Of a stretch of DNA of 64,000 nucleotides, positions 16,604-24,752 are shown one piece after another (position 1 is the first letter of the stretch; every line of letters begins with the position of its first letter). Origin of the DNA: Streptomyces sp. Edi2 (GTDB lineage: Bacteria; Actinomycetota; Actinomycetes; Streptomycetales; Streptomycetaceae); the NCBI RefSeq assembly GCF_040253635.1, contig NZ_JBEJGX010000003.1, positions 2,542,001-2,606,000 on the forward strand, in the 5' to 3' direction. A program made the translations under genes and the position numbers. Below the pieces are notes generated by a model, which ran no database searches, had not been told where the DNA came from, and was given only the letters and a program-made list of their open reading frames with translations.

Positions 16604-17290
16604 GTGACTCGCGCCGCCGCCTCCCCCGCGCCCTCCCCCAAGCCCTCCACTTTGTTCGAGCAGGGGGGACCCCCATCCTCGGTCCTCGGGCTCGCCCCCG
16701 TCATCCCGGTCGTCGTACTGGACGACGCGGCCGACGCCGTACCGCTCGCCCGGGCACTCGTCGCGGGCGGACTGCCCGCGATCGAGGTGACCCTGCGGAC
16801 GCCCGCCGCGCCCGCCGCGATCCGGGCCATTGCCGACGAGGTCCCGGAGGCGGTGGTCGGCGCGGGCACCCTGCTCAGCCCCGGCCAGGTCGAGGCGGCC
16901 CTGACGGCCGGCTCCCGCTTCCTGGTCAGCCCCGGCTGGTCGCCGCGGCTGCTGGGCGCGATGCAGGACTCCGGGGTGCCGTTCCTGCCGGGGGTCTCCA
17001 CGGCCTCGGAGGTGGTGACGTTGCTGGCGGAGGGCGTCACCGAGATGAAGTTCTTCCCTGCCGAGGCGGCGGGCGGCACCGCCTACCTCTCGGCGCTGGC
17101 CGCGCCGCTGCCGCAGGCCCGCTTCTGTCCGACCGGGGGCATCGGCCTGGCGTCGGCGCCGTCCTATCTGGCGCTGCCGAACGTCGGCTGCGTCGGCGGC
17201 ACCTGGATGCTGCCGGCCGAGGCGCTGGCCGCGAAGGACTGGGACCGGGTGCGCCGACTCGCCCAGGAGGCGGCGGCGTTGGCGGCCTGA
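16604..17290 (+). CDS. eda: KDPG/KHG aldolase
   Basis: A class I aldolase cleaving 2-keto-3-deoxy-6-phosphogluconate (and 4-hydroxy-2-oxoglutarate) to pyruvate plus an aldehyde, in sugar-acid catabolism. The TIM-barrel signatures are present: APVIPVVVLDD, IEVTLRTPAA (catalytic Glu), VGAGTLLSPGQ, FLVSPGWSP, FLPGVSTASE, TEMKFFPAEAAGG (Schiff-base Lys) and CPTGGI. The GTG at 16604 has AGGA nearby. Between start and barrel is an insert encoded by GAGCAGGGGGGACCCCCAT, which I recall as part of a dispersed streptomycete repeat; it makes the protein longer (228 residues) than usual. Convergent with the RNase H gene across a strong hairpin. Confidence 0.92.
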   Translation: MTRAAASPAPSPKPSTLFEQGGPPSSVLGLAPVIPVVVLDDAADAVPLARALVAGGLPAIEVTLRTPAAPAAIRAIADEVPEAVVGAGTLLSPGQVEAALTAGSRFLVSPGWSPRLLGAMQDSGVPFLPGVSTASEVVTLLAEGVTEMKFFPAEAAGGTAYLSALAAPLPQARFCPTGGIGLASAPSYLALPNVGCVGGTWMLPAEALAAKDWDRVRRLAQEAAALAA

Positions 17291-17306
17291 GGCCGTCACG
17301 TACGAA

Positions 17307-17340
17307 GGCCCGGCACCTCGGGTCTGGAAGGTACCGGGCC
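17307..17340. terminator. Bidirectional hairpin between eda and the RNase H gene
   Basis: GGCCCGGCACCT pairs with AGGTACCGGGCC (11 of 12 positions) around a 10-base loop, between two convergent stops. Confidence 0.75.
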
Positions 17341-17421
17341 CTGTCGCCATCGCTGTCGCCGCGGGGTGCGAGGCCCCGCTGCCGCCGTGGGGTGCGAGGC
17401 CCCACCGGCGCTGCGAGATCG

Positions 17422-18615
17422 CTACCGCAGATGCGAGGTGTCGTTCAGCAGCCGCAGCGAGGCGTTGCCGTCGGAGTAGTACGCGACGACCGAGAGCGAC
17501 GCCGCGGACAGCTCCATCCGGAACAGCGACTCCGGCGGGGCGCCCAGCGCCAGCCGGACCAGCGTCTTGACGGGGGTGACGTGCGTGACCACGAGGACGG
17601 TCTTGCCCGCGTACCGGGCGAGGAGCTTGTCGCGGGCCACGGCGACCCGGCGGGCGACCGTCGCGAAGGACTCGCCGCCTCCGGTGGGCGCCACCTTGGC
17701 GGAGCCGAGCCAGGCGTCGAGGTCATCGGGGTGGCGCTCGCGCACCTCGGCGAACGTCAGCCCCTCCCACGCCCCGAAGTCCGTCTCGCGCAGGCCCTCC
17801 TCGATACGGACCTCCAGACCGAGCCGGTCCGCGACCGCACCGGCGGTCTCCCGGCAGCGCCGCAGCGGTGAGCTGACGACGGCCTGGATCGTGCCCCGGG
17901 CGGCAAGCGCGGCGGCGGTTGCCTCGGCCTGACGGCGCCCGGCGGCGGAGAGTGCCGGGTCGGTGCCGCCGCTGCCGGAGAACCGCTTCTCGGGCGTCAG
18001 CGGGGTCTCGCCGTGCCGCAGCAGGACGAAGGTCGCGGGCGGGCCGAGGTCGGGAGAGCCCCAGCCGACCGCCGGGGCGGCGGAGGAAGCGGAATCCTCC
18101 GCCGTCGCCACCGCCTCGTCGGCGAGGCGGGCGGCGGCGCTGCGGGCGGGCGCGGCCGCGGTGGCGAGCGCCGCCGTGGAGTTGCCCGGCTCCCACTGCT
18201 TGCCGATCTTCCCGGCGTCCATCGCCTCGTTGGCGAGCCGGTCCGCGTGCTTGTTCTGCGCGCGCGGGATCCACTCGTAGGTGACCTGGTCGGGCGGGAA
18301 GACCGAGCCGGCCTCGGCGGCCAGCGGCTTCATGTCCGGGTGCTTGATCTTCCAGCGTCCCGACATCTGCTCGACGACGAGCTTGGAGTCCATCCGCACC
18401 CGGATACGGGCCTGCGGATCGAGCGCATACGCCGCCCGCAGACCGGCCACCAGGCCCTTGTACTCGGCGACGTTGTTGGTGGCGGTGCCGATGAACTCGG
18501 CGGCCTCGGCCAGCACCTCGCCCGACTCCGGGTCGAGGACGACCGCGCCGTAGCCGGCCGGCCCCGGGTTGCCCCGGGAGCCGCCGTCCGCCTCGACGAC
18601 CAGCGTGCGCGACAC
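17422..18615 (-). CDS. Bifunctional RNase H / acid phosphatase
   Basis: A 397-residue two-domain protein as in Mycobacterium Rv2228c. Residues 1-140 are a type I RNase H that removes RNA from RNA:DNA hybrids, with catalytic acids in VEADGGSRGNPGPAGYG, NNVAEYKGL, VRMDSKLVVEQMSG and NKHADRLANEAMD. An Ala-rich linker leads to a histidine-phosphatase (CobC-like) domain from about residue 200: FVLLRHGETPLTPEKRFSG, SSPLRRCRETA, ETDFGAWEG and VTHVTPVKTLVRLALG. In Rv2228c this half can act on alpha-ribazole phosphate in B12 synthesis. It is the last gene of a tight three-gene minus operon. Confidence 0.95.
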   Translation of the reverse strand: MSRTLVVEADGGSRGNPGPAGYGAVVLDPESGEVLAEAAEFIGTATNNVAEYKGLVAGLRAAYALDPQARIRVRMDSKLVVEQMSGRWKIKHPDMKPLAAEAGSVFPPDQVTYEWIPRAQNKHADRLANEAMDAGKIGKQWEPGNSTAALATAAAPARSAAARLADEAVATAEDSASSAAPAVGWGSPDLGPPATFVLLRHGETPLTPEKRFSGSGGTDPALSAAGRRQAEATAAALAARGTIQAVVSSPLRRCRETAGAVADRLGLEVRIEEGLRETDFGAWEGLTFAEVRERHPDDLDAWLGSAKVAPTGGGESFATVARRVAVARDKLLARYAGKTVLVVTHVTPVKTLVRLALGAPPESLFRMELSAASLSVVAYYSDGNASLRLLNDTSHLR

Positions 18616-18618
18616 GGC

Positions 18619-19362
18619 CTACAGACCCGAGTCGGGCGTACGGACCAGGATGCGGGTGCAGTTCTCGCAGCGCAGCACCGCATCGGCGGCGGCCGCGCGG
18701 ACGTCGTTGACCTCGGTGATGTTCAGCTCCAGGCGGCAGCCCTCGCAGCGGCGCTGGAAGAGGCGGGCCGCGCCGACGCCGCCCTCCTTCGCGCGGATCT
18801 TGTCGTAGAGCTTCAGCAGGTCGGCCGGGATGTCGGCGACGGTCAGCTCGCGCTCCTTGGCGACCGTGCCGCGCTCGGTGTCGATCTCGGCGTAGGCGGC
18901 GTCCCGGCGGGCGGCGGCGTCATCGGCCTTGGCCTGGATGGCCTCGACCCGGCCGGTCAGCTCGGTCACCCGCTCCTGGGCGCTCTCGCGGCGCTCCATG
19001 ACCTCCAGGACGATGTCCTCCAGGTCGCCCTGGCGCTTGGCCAGCGAGGTCAGTTCGCGCTGGAGGTTCTCCAGGTCCTTGGGGGAGGTGACGGCACCGG
19101 AGTCCAGGCGCTTCTGGTCGCGGGCGGCGCGCTGGCGCACCTGGTCCACGTCCTGCTCGGCCTTGGTCTGCTCGCGGCTGGTGTCGCTCTCCTCGGTCTG
19201 CGCGGCGACGAGCAGGTCGCGCTGCTGGATGAGGTCGGCCTCCAGGGTCTGCAGCTCGGCCAGCTCGGGGAGGTTGTTGCGCCGGTGGGCGAGCTGGGTG
19301 AGCCTCACGTCCAGGGCCTGGACGTCGAGGAGGCGGATCTGGTCGGCGGGCGCGGCGTTCAG
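18619..19362 (-). CDS. Coiled-coil zinc-ribbon protein (C4-type, Rv2229c-like), probable CTG start
   Basis: A 247-residue protein: a long coiled coil (residues 10-180: VRLTQLAHRRNNLPEL, EQTKAEQDVDQVRQRAARDQKR, RRESAQERVTELTGRVEAIQAK) then a C4 zinc ribbon with CEGCRLEL and CENCTRIL. The family is widely conserved beside the RNase H/phosphatase gene in actinobacteria and is thought to act in nucleic-acid handling. The best start is a CTG at 19362 (L/M-NAAPADQIRLLDVQ): AGGAG lies seven bases upstream, and the codon overlaps the Nif3 stop as CTGA. No ATG or GTG fits the conserved beginning. Confidence 0.9.
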   Translation of the reverse strand: MNAAPADQIRLLDVQALDVRLTQLAHRRNNLPELAELQTLEADLIQQRDLLVAAQTEESDTSREQTKAEQDVDQVRQRAARDQKRLDSGAVTSPKDLENLQRELTSLAKRQGDLEDIVLEVMERRESAQERVTELTGRVEAIQAKADDAAARRDAAYAEIDTERGTVAKERELTVADIPADLLKLYDKIRAKEGGVGAARLFQRRCEGCRLELNITEVNDVRAAAADAVLRCENCTRILVRTPDSGL

Positions 19363-20267
19363 CGTGGGGCTCCTGTGGTGTGGGTCGGGGCGAAGAAGGG
19401 GGTGGACGCCGCGTGGGCGGTCCAGGGGTCGGTGACCGTACGGGAGACATGCGTGCGCAGTCCCCAGTCGTGCCGGTCGGAGACCGCGTCGAGCTGGGCC
19501 GCGGCCTGCTCGCACCACGGCCATTCGGTGGCCCAGTGGGCCGCGTCGAGCAGCGCCGGCGGGCTGCTCTGTCCGGTGGTCTGGGTGGCCTCGGAGGCCG
19601 GGTGGTGGCGCAGGTCGGCGGTGAGGAACGCGTCCACACCGGCCGCCCGTACGTCACCGAAGAGGCTGTCGCCGGAGCCGCCGGAGACGGCGAGGGTGCG
19701 GATCTCGCGGTCCGGGTCGCCGGCCGCCCGGATGCCCTGGGCGGTGGCGGGCAGCCGTTCCGCGGCGTATGCGGCGAGGGCGGCCAGCGTCATCGGATGC
19801 GGCAGCTCGCAGATCCGGCCCAGGCCCCGGCGGCCCGCCGGATCGCTCGGGTCCGGCACCAGCGGGCCGAGGATGCGCAGGTCCAGCGCGCCGGCCAGGG
19901 CGTCGGAGACACCGGGGTCGGCGGTGTCGGCGTTGGTGTGCGCGACGTGCAGGGCGATGTCGTGCTTGATGAGCGTGTGCACGACCTTGCCCTTGAAGGT
20001 CGAGGCCGCGACCGTCGTCGTCCCGCGCAGATAGAGCGGGTGGTGGGTGACGAGGAGGTCGGCGCCGAGCTTCACCGCCTCGTCGACGATCTCCTGGACC
20101 GGGTCGACGGCGAACAGCACCCGGCGGACCTCGGCGCCGGGATCTCCGCAGACCGTGCCGACGGCGTCCCACCCTTCGGCCCGCTCGGGGGGCCAGAGGG
20201 CGTCGAGCGCGGTGAGGACTTCAGACAGTACGGGCACGGGTGGAAGATTACCTCCCAGCTGTGACAT
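19359..20267 (-). CDS. Nif3-like dinuclear metal centre protein (YbgI/YqfO family)
   Basis: A 302-residue Nif3-family protein, a toroidal oligomer with a dinuclear metal site, proposed to act as a GTP cyclohydrolase 1 type 2-like hydrolase. Signatures: EGWDAVGTVCGDP, VTHHPLYLRGTTTV (metal His pair), HVAHTNADTADPGVSDALA and, near the end, DAFLTADLRHHPAS with LLDAAHWATEWPW. A GTG at 20237 (VPVLSEVLTALDALWP) with GGAGG upstream is an equally plausible start and matches the usual family beginning. First gene of the Nif3, zinc-ribbon, RNase H operon. Confidence 0.92.
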   Translation of the reverse strand: MSQLGGNLPPVPVLSEVLTALDALWPPERAEGWDAVGTVCGDPGAEVRRVLFAVDPVQEIVDEAVKLGADLLVTHHPLYLRGTTTVAASTFKGKVVHTLIKHDIALHVAHTNADTADPGVSDALAGALDLRILGPLVPDPSDPAGRRGLGRICELPHPMTLAALAAYAAERLPATAQGIRAAGDPDREIRTLAVSGGSGDSLFGDVRAAGVDAFLTADLRHHPASEATQTTGQSSPPALLDAAHWATEWPWCEQAAAQLDAVSDRHDWGLRTHVSRTVTDPWTAHAASTPFFAPTHTTGAPR

Positions 20268-20490
20268 GGCGCGGGGCCCTCGGTTCGTCTCCCCCGCCCC
20301 CTGCCCCTCCGCCGCCCGGCCCATGCGGGAAATCCGCACCGGCCCGGGTGGGAAATCCGAAGCACAACGCTCCTGCAGGGCACCGGCGAACCGGACATTC
20401 GCCACCCTTATGCGTGAAGTGTGGCACCTCCCGGCGATCGGCCGGACGTGCGAAAACTAGCTTCGGTTGCCGACTGGAGGTGACCTTGCG

Positions 20491-21897
20491 ATGACGATCT
20501 GTGCCACTGAGGACGCCAGGGCGCGGGACATGCGGGACAGGCGGGACGTGCGGGACCACGCGCACCACACGCACCGCGCGGCGCTGACGATCGCCGCCGA
20601 CGGTTCGTACGCCGCCCGGCTCGCCCGTCACGACGACGCCGCCGGGAGCTGGTTTCCGGAGCGCTGGACGCTGGGCGGCCCCGAGCCGTACGCCGTACCG
20701 CTGCAGGGCCCCCAGCCCGAGGAGCCGGACAGCGCGCTGCTGCCGCTCGCGGACGGCCGGGTGCTGATCCTGCGTCGGGTCGCCGACCGTTTCGCCGTCT
20801 CCCTGCTCTACCCGGCGGGTCCGGGCACCGGTGAACTTTTGCTGGGCGCCGTGCACACCCCCGAGCTGACCCTGCTGCCGCCCGCCCCCGGCGGGAAACG
20901 GGGCTACGCCCTGGCCCCCGAGGCGCACCGGACCACCCTGTGGCTGCTGCACGGCGGCACGGAAGGACCCGAGCGGGTCGCCCGGATCCCGGGACGCTGT
21001 ACGGGAGGCGCCTGGCTGGACCGCGGCGGCCGGCTGCTGGCGCTGGACCGGGAGACGGACGGCCGGACGAAGACCGTGGTGGTCGATCTGGCGCGGGGCG
21101 GCGAGACCGGTCCGCTGCTGCAGATCACCGAGGAGAGCAACGACCGCCTGCTGCTCGCCGATCCGGACAGCGGGCTGCTGCTCGTACGGTCGGACGCCCC
21201 GGGGCACGACCGGCTGGGCTGGTGCGTACTGGGCAGCAGTCTGCCGGTGCGCTTCCCGGAGTGCCTGCACCCCGCGCAGGCGGCGCTCACGCCGTTCGCG
21301 ATGCAGCCGGGACAGATGCTGGCGCCGGAGAGCTGTGCGGTGGCGTTCCGGGTGGCCGCGGCGAACGGGACGTGGCCGGCGGTCTGGCGGCCCGCGGAAC
21401 GGCAGTTGCGGCACTTCCCGGCGCCGGAGGGGTGGCTGGCGGAGGCCGGTCTGTGGACGGCGGGCGGCGAACTGCTGCTGCCGTACGTGACGGGGGCGGA
21501 GCCGTGCGGAGTGGCGCGGATTGACTTGCGGCTGGGGGCGGTGGGGCGGGTGGCCCCGGTGGGGCCGGTGGGGCCCGTGCAGCAGCCGCCGCTGCGGCAG
21601 CCGGCACAGGAGGTGCAGCCGGCGCAGGAGGCGCCACAGCGACCGCAGGCGCACGAGGCACAGGAGGCGCAGGAGGTGCAGGAGGTGCAGGAGGTGCAGG
21701 AGGTGCAGGAGGTGGCTCCCGCGGCGGCTGCCGGGAACAGCGAAGGGAGGATTGTCCTGGATGCGGCGGAAACCGACAACCGCTCCACAGCATCTGCACA
21801 ACCCCAGCCCGCACCCGCGGAACCGCCTCACCTCCCCCCACATCCTGGAATGTGCAGGCCAGTTCCCCTGCAACAGGCACCTCAGGCGGCCCGGTAG
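20491..21897 (+). CDS. Hypothetical protein with beta-propeller-like core and QEV repeats
   Basis: A 468-residue protein I cannot assign to a named function. After a short His/Arg-rich N-terminus, residues 30-350 are built of repeating short beta strands (ADGSYAARLARHD, DGRVLILRRVADRF, GGAWLDRGGRLLALDRE, DPDSGLLLVRSD), which suggests a beta-propeller. The last 110 residues are low complexity with tandem Gln-Glu-Val units (21661-21716) and a Pro-rich tail. The ATG at 20491 has GGAGG ten bases upstream. No signal peptide or membrane helix. Divergent from nif3. The repeat tail may be variable between strains. Confidence 0.72.
   Translation: MTICATEDARARDMRDRRDVRDHAHHTHRAALTIAADGSYAARLARHDDAAGSWFPERWTLGGPEPYAVPLQGPQPEEPDSALLPLADGRVLILRRVADRFAVSLLYPAGPGTGELLLGAVHTPELTLLPPAPGGKRGYALAPEAHRTTLWLLHGGTEGPERVARIPGRCTGGAWLDRGGRLLALDRETDGRTKTVVVDLARGGETGPLLQITEESNDRLLLADPDSGLLLVRSDAPGHDRLGWCVLGSSLPVRFPECLHPAQAALTPFAMQPGQMLAPESCAVAFRVAAANGTWPAVWRPAERQLRHFPAPEGWLAEAGLWTAGGELLLPYVTGAEPCGVARIDLRLGAVGRVAPVGPVGPVQQPPLRQPAQEVQPAQEAPQRPQAHEAQEAQEVQEVQEVQEVQEVAPAAAAGNSEGRIVLDAAETDNRSTASAQPQPAPAEPPHLPPHPGMCRPVPLQQAPQAAR
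21661..21716 (+). repeat. 9-bp tandem repeat CAGGAGGTG inside the preceding coding region
   Basis: About six in-frame copies (CAGGAGGCG once, then CAGGAGGTG) encoding Gln-Glu-Val triplets. Length changes here would stay in frame. Confidence 0.9.
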
Positions 21898-22056
21898 ACC
21901 CGGTGGAGCGCGATTTTCGGCCCCGTTAGAATTTCGGACGGGGGCTGCGCAGCCGGTTGACCGGCCACCGACAGTGCCGCTCGGGTCAGCCTGGCGGTCG
22001 TCGGGCGAGGTCCCGACGCGTACAGCTGTAAGCAATCTGACGGAGTGACTCTTTCC

Positions 22057-22224
22057 ATGTCCGAAGCCCGAACCGACACGACCCAGGCGCGCCCCCAGGA
22101 GGCATTCGCCCAGGCCGCCGAGGCCGCAAGCTCCGGCAAGCACCGTGGCCCGGCCGCCGCCGAGGAGTCCGGCTCCGCCGCTCATGGCCGGCACCGCCGG
22201 GACAAGGAGTCGCAGGACGCGTAA
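22057..22224 (+). CDS. Small hydrophilic protein, 55 residues
   Basis: An ATG at 22057, with GGAG about nine bases upstream, opens a 55-codon frame ending in TAA at 22224. The product begins MSEARTDTTQARPQEAF and ends RHRRDKESQDA. It is Ala/Glu/His/Arg-rich, probably disordered, with no membrane or secretion signal. Codon third positions are mostly G/C and a strong hairpin follows the stop, both supporting a real gene. The function is unknown. Confidence 0.65.
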   Translation: MSEARTDTTQARPQEAFAQAAEAASSGKHRGPAAAEESGSAAHGRHRRDKESQDA

Positions 22225-22261
22225 GGCCGGTCAGGCGAGTCCCGACCGCCGACCGTGCACG

Positions 22262-22310
22262 ACGGCCGTGGCCGCCGCCCGCGACGATGCGGTGCGGCGG
22301 CCACGGCCGT
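22262..22310. terminator. Strong hairpin between the small ORF and the SDR gene
   Basis: A perfect 17-base stem (ACGGCCGTGGCCGCCGC with its complement) around a 15-base loop, between convergent genes; likely bidirectional. Confidence 0.8.
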
Positions 22311-22378
22311 TGCGCACGATGCGCCACGGCGTTGTGGAATGTGCGTCACGGCCGTTGTTCACCGCGCCGCGCGGAGGG

Positions 22379-23356
22379 TCAGTCGTGCTTGAGGGCCAGC
22401 ACCTCGGCCGCCGCGAAGGTCTCGTCCGGCGGGCGCTGCGCGTAGTACGGGGTCAGCAGCTCGTCCAGCTCCTCGAAGCTGAAGAGATCCTTGGTGGTGT
22501 CGAACTTGGCGGCGATCCGCGGGCGTTCGGCGATGGCGACCATGCCGCCGTGCACGACCAGCAACTGACCGTTGATCCGGGCCGCGGCCGGCGAGGCGAG
22601 ATAGCCGACGAGCGGTGCGACATGTTCGGGCGCGAGCACATCGAGCCCGCCTCCTCCGCCCTCGCGGCCCTCCCCGGACTCCTGGCCCCCCGGATGTGCG
22701 GGGAAGCCAGCGAAGACGTCCTCCGTCATACGGGTACGGGCGCGCGGGCAGATCGCATTGGTGGTCACGCCGTATTTGCCCAGCGCCAGGGCCGTGGAGG
22801 TGGTCAGGCCGACGATGCCTCCCTTGGCCGCCGCGTAGTTGGGCTGGCCCGCCGAGCCCGCGAGGAACGCCTCGGAAGAGGTGTTGATGATCCGGCCGTG
22901 CACCGGGCCGCCGGCCGCCTTGGCACGCTCGCGCCAGTGGGCGGCGGCGAAGTGGGTGGTGTTGAAGTGGCCCTTGAGGTGAACGCGGATGACCGAGTCC
23001 CACTCGTCCTCAGTCATCGAGAACACCATCCGGTCGCGCAGGATGCCCGCGTTGTTGACCAGGATGTCGAGCCGTCCGTACGTCTCGACCGCCAGCTGCA
23101 CGAGGGCGCGGGCGTCATCGTGGCCGGCGACGTCACCGAGGTGGGCGACGGCCCGGCCGCCCGCCGCGCGGATCTCGGCGGCGACGTCCTCGGCGGGTGC
23201 CGCCGAGGCCTCGCCCGAACCGTCACGGCCCGGCTGCCCGTAGTCGTTGACCACGACGGATGCGCCGAGGCGGGCGAGTTCGAGGGCTTCGGCGCGGCCG
23301 AGGCCGCGCCCGGCACCGGTGACGATCGCGGTCAGGCCCTCCAGTGGCTGTGCCAT
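22379..23356 (-). CDS. Short-chain dehydrogenase, 3-hydroxyacyl-CoA / 17beta-HSD type (Hsd4A-like)
   Basis: A 325-residue NAD(P)-dependent SDR resembling the dehydrogenase part of peroxisomal multifunctional enzyme 2 and Hsd4A of steroid-degrading actinobacteria, which oxidises 3-hydroxyacyl-CoA side chains. Rossmann motif VTGAGRGLGRAEA, the NDYG motif after strand 2, NNAGILRD, the catalytic Ser in IINTSSEAF and the YAAAKGG Tyr/Lys pair are all present. It is the last of three minus genes (MaoC hydratase, Zn-alcohol dehydrogenase, this) below a KstR-type site at 25750. Paired with MaoC it reconstitutes hydration and dehydrogenation of enoyl-CoA. A tract of degenerate GGAGCGCGGTGGGGTGCG repeats separates it from the alcohol dehydrogenase gene. 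Confidence 0.88.
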   Translation of the reverse strand: MAQPLEGLTAIVTGAGRGLGRAEALELARLGASVVVNDYGQPGRDGSGEASAAPAEDVAAEIRAAGGRAVAHLGDVAGHDDARALVQLAVETYGRLDILVNNAGILRDRMVFSMTEDEWDSVIRVHLKGHFNTTHFAAAHWRERAKAAGGPVHGRIINTSSEAFLAGSAGQPNYAAAKGGIVGLTTSTALALGKYGVTTNAICPRARTRMTEDVFAGFPAHPGGQESGEGREGGGGGLDVLAPEHVAPLVGYLASPAAARINGQLLVVHGGMVAIAERPRIAAKFDTTKDLFSFEELDELLTPYYAQRPPDETFAAAEVLALKHD

Positions 23357-23377
23357 TCCTGTCCTCTCCAGTCTTCT

Positions 23378-23475
23378 CGGAGCGCGGTGGGGTGCGATGG
23401 CGTGCGGATGGAGCGCGGTGGGGTGCGGCGGGGTACGGATGGAGCGCAGTGGGGTGCGATGGGGTGCCGCGGACG
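23378..23475. repeat. Degenerate tandem repeats between SDR and alcohol dehydrogenase genes
   Basis: Three to four imperfect copies of a unit like GGAGCGCGGTGGGGTGCG, alternating with GGTGCGATGG. They occupy most of the 166-base gap inside an otherwise compact operon. Confidence 0.8.
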
Positions 23476-23522
23476 CGGTTCCGGCGCGACGGTGCGGGCC
23501 GTGGGCGCCGTGCGGGCGGGCG

Positions 23523-24599
23523 TCAGATCTCGATGCAGGTGCGCAGCGAGGTCCCGGAGCGCATCTGGTCGAGCGCGTCGTTGATCTCGGCGAGCCGGAC
23601 GCGATGAGTGATCAGGCCTTCGAGGTCGATCCGGCCGGCCCGCCACAGGGCGATGGCCCGCTCGTAGGAGCGCAGCACATCCGCGCCGCCGTACAGGGAC
23701 GGCAGGATCCGCTTCTCGTCGAAGAACAGCTCGAACATATTGACCTGGAAGGTGTCGTCCATGGCTCCCGCGCCGACCACGCACAGGGTGCCGCCGCGCC
23801 GGGTCATCTCGTAGGCGGTGCGGGCCGTGGCGGACTTGCCGACCACCTCGAAGACGTAGTCGAAGCCCTCCCCCGCGGTGATCCGGGCCTTGGCGTCGGC
23901 GAACTCCTCCGGGGCGACGGCTTCGGTCGCGCCGAAGCGCAGCGCGGCCTCCCGGCGGGCGGCGACCGGGTCGACGGCGATGATCTGGGCCGCGCCGCAG
24001 GCCTTCGCCCCCTGGATGACGGAGATGCCGACGCCGCCGCAGCCGATCACCGCCACCGAGGACGCGGCCTCCACCTTGGCCGTGTTGAGGGCCGCGCCGA
24101 GCCCGGTGGTGACGCCGCAGCCGATGAGCGCGGCGATCTCGTAGGGGACGTCGTCCGGGATGGGGACCGCGCAGTTGGCGGCGACCACGACCTCCTCGGT
24201 GAAGGTGCCGGTGCCGGCGAAGCCGAAGACATCGCCGCCGGCCCGCCGGAAGTTGGGCGTGCCGGCGTTCATGAACCCGGCCAGGCACAGGTGGGTCTGG
24301 CCGCGCTTGCAGGACGGACAGCTGCCGCAGGCGGGCAGCCAGCACATCAGGACGCGGTCACCCTGGGCGAGCCCGGTGACACCGTCGCCCACGTCAAGGA
24401 TCTCCCCGGCACCCTCGTGCCCGGGGACGAAGGGGGCGGGCTGCGGCAGCACCCCGTTCATCGCCGAGAGGTCGGAGTGGCACAGGCCGGTTGCCCGGAT
24501 CCGGATCCTGACCTTGCCGGGGCCGAAGCCCACCGCCTCGACGTCGTCGAGGACTTCGAGCTTGTCCTGCCCTGTCTCGTGCTGTACGGCTGCGCGCAT
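23523..24599 (-). CDS. Zinc-dependent medium-chain alcohol dehydrogenase
   Basis: A 358-residue class III-like MDR alcohol dehydrogenase oxidising an alcohol to an aldehyde or ketone with NAD(P). Catalytic zinc Cys in GLCHSDLSAM, the GHEGAGEI motif, four structural-zinc cysteines in CGSCPSCKRGQTHLC, CGVTTGLGAALN and nucleotide-binding VIGCGGVGISVIQG are visible. The ATG at 24599 has GAGGAG upstream and starts MRAAVQHETGQDKLEV. Position between a MaoC hydratase and an SDR, under a KstR-type operator, suggests a role in oxidising terminal alcohols of a lipid or sterol side chain; an aldehyde dehydrogenase is encoded at 51.7 kb. Confidence 0.92.
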   Translation of the reverse strand: MRAAVQHETGQDKLEVLDDVEAVGFGPGKVRIRIRATGLCHSDLSAMNGVLPQPAPFVPGHEGAGEILDVGDGVTGLAQGDRVLMCWLPACGSCPSCKRGQTHLCLAGFMNAGTPNFRRAGGDVFGFAGTGTFTEEVVVAANCAVPIPDDVPYEIAALIGCGVTTGLGAALNTAKVEAASSVAVIGCGGVGISVIQGAKACGAAQIIAVDPVAARREAALRFGATEAVAPEEFADAKARITAGEGFDYVFEVVGKSATARTAYEMTRRGGTLCVVGAGAMDDTFQVNMFELFFDEKRILPSLYGGADVLRSYERAIALWRAGRIDLEGLITHRVRLAEINDALDQMRSGTSLRTCIEI

Positions 24600-24752
24600 G
24601 TCACGACTCCTCTCGTACGTACGGCAATCCCGCCCCCGCCCGGACCGTCCGGGGCACACGGCACGCCCCGGACGGCACTCGCTCCTGGGTGTCTCCCCAG
24701 GGGGCCCTCCCTTTGAGGCCTCTCCCTAGGGGTGCCTCCCTTGGCTGTCTCC

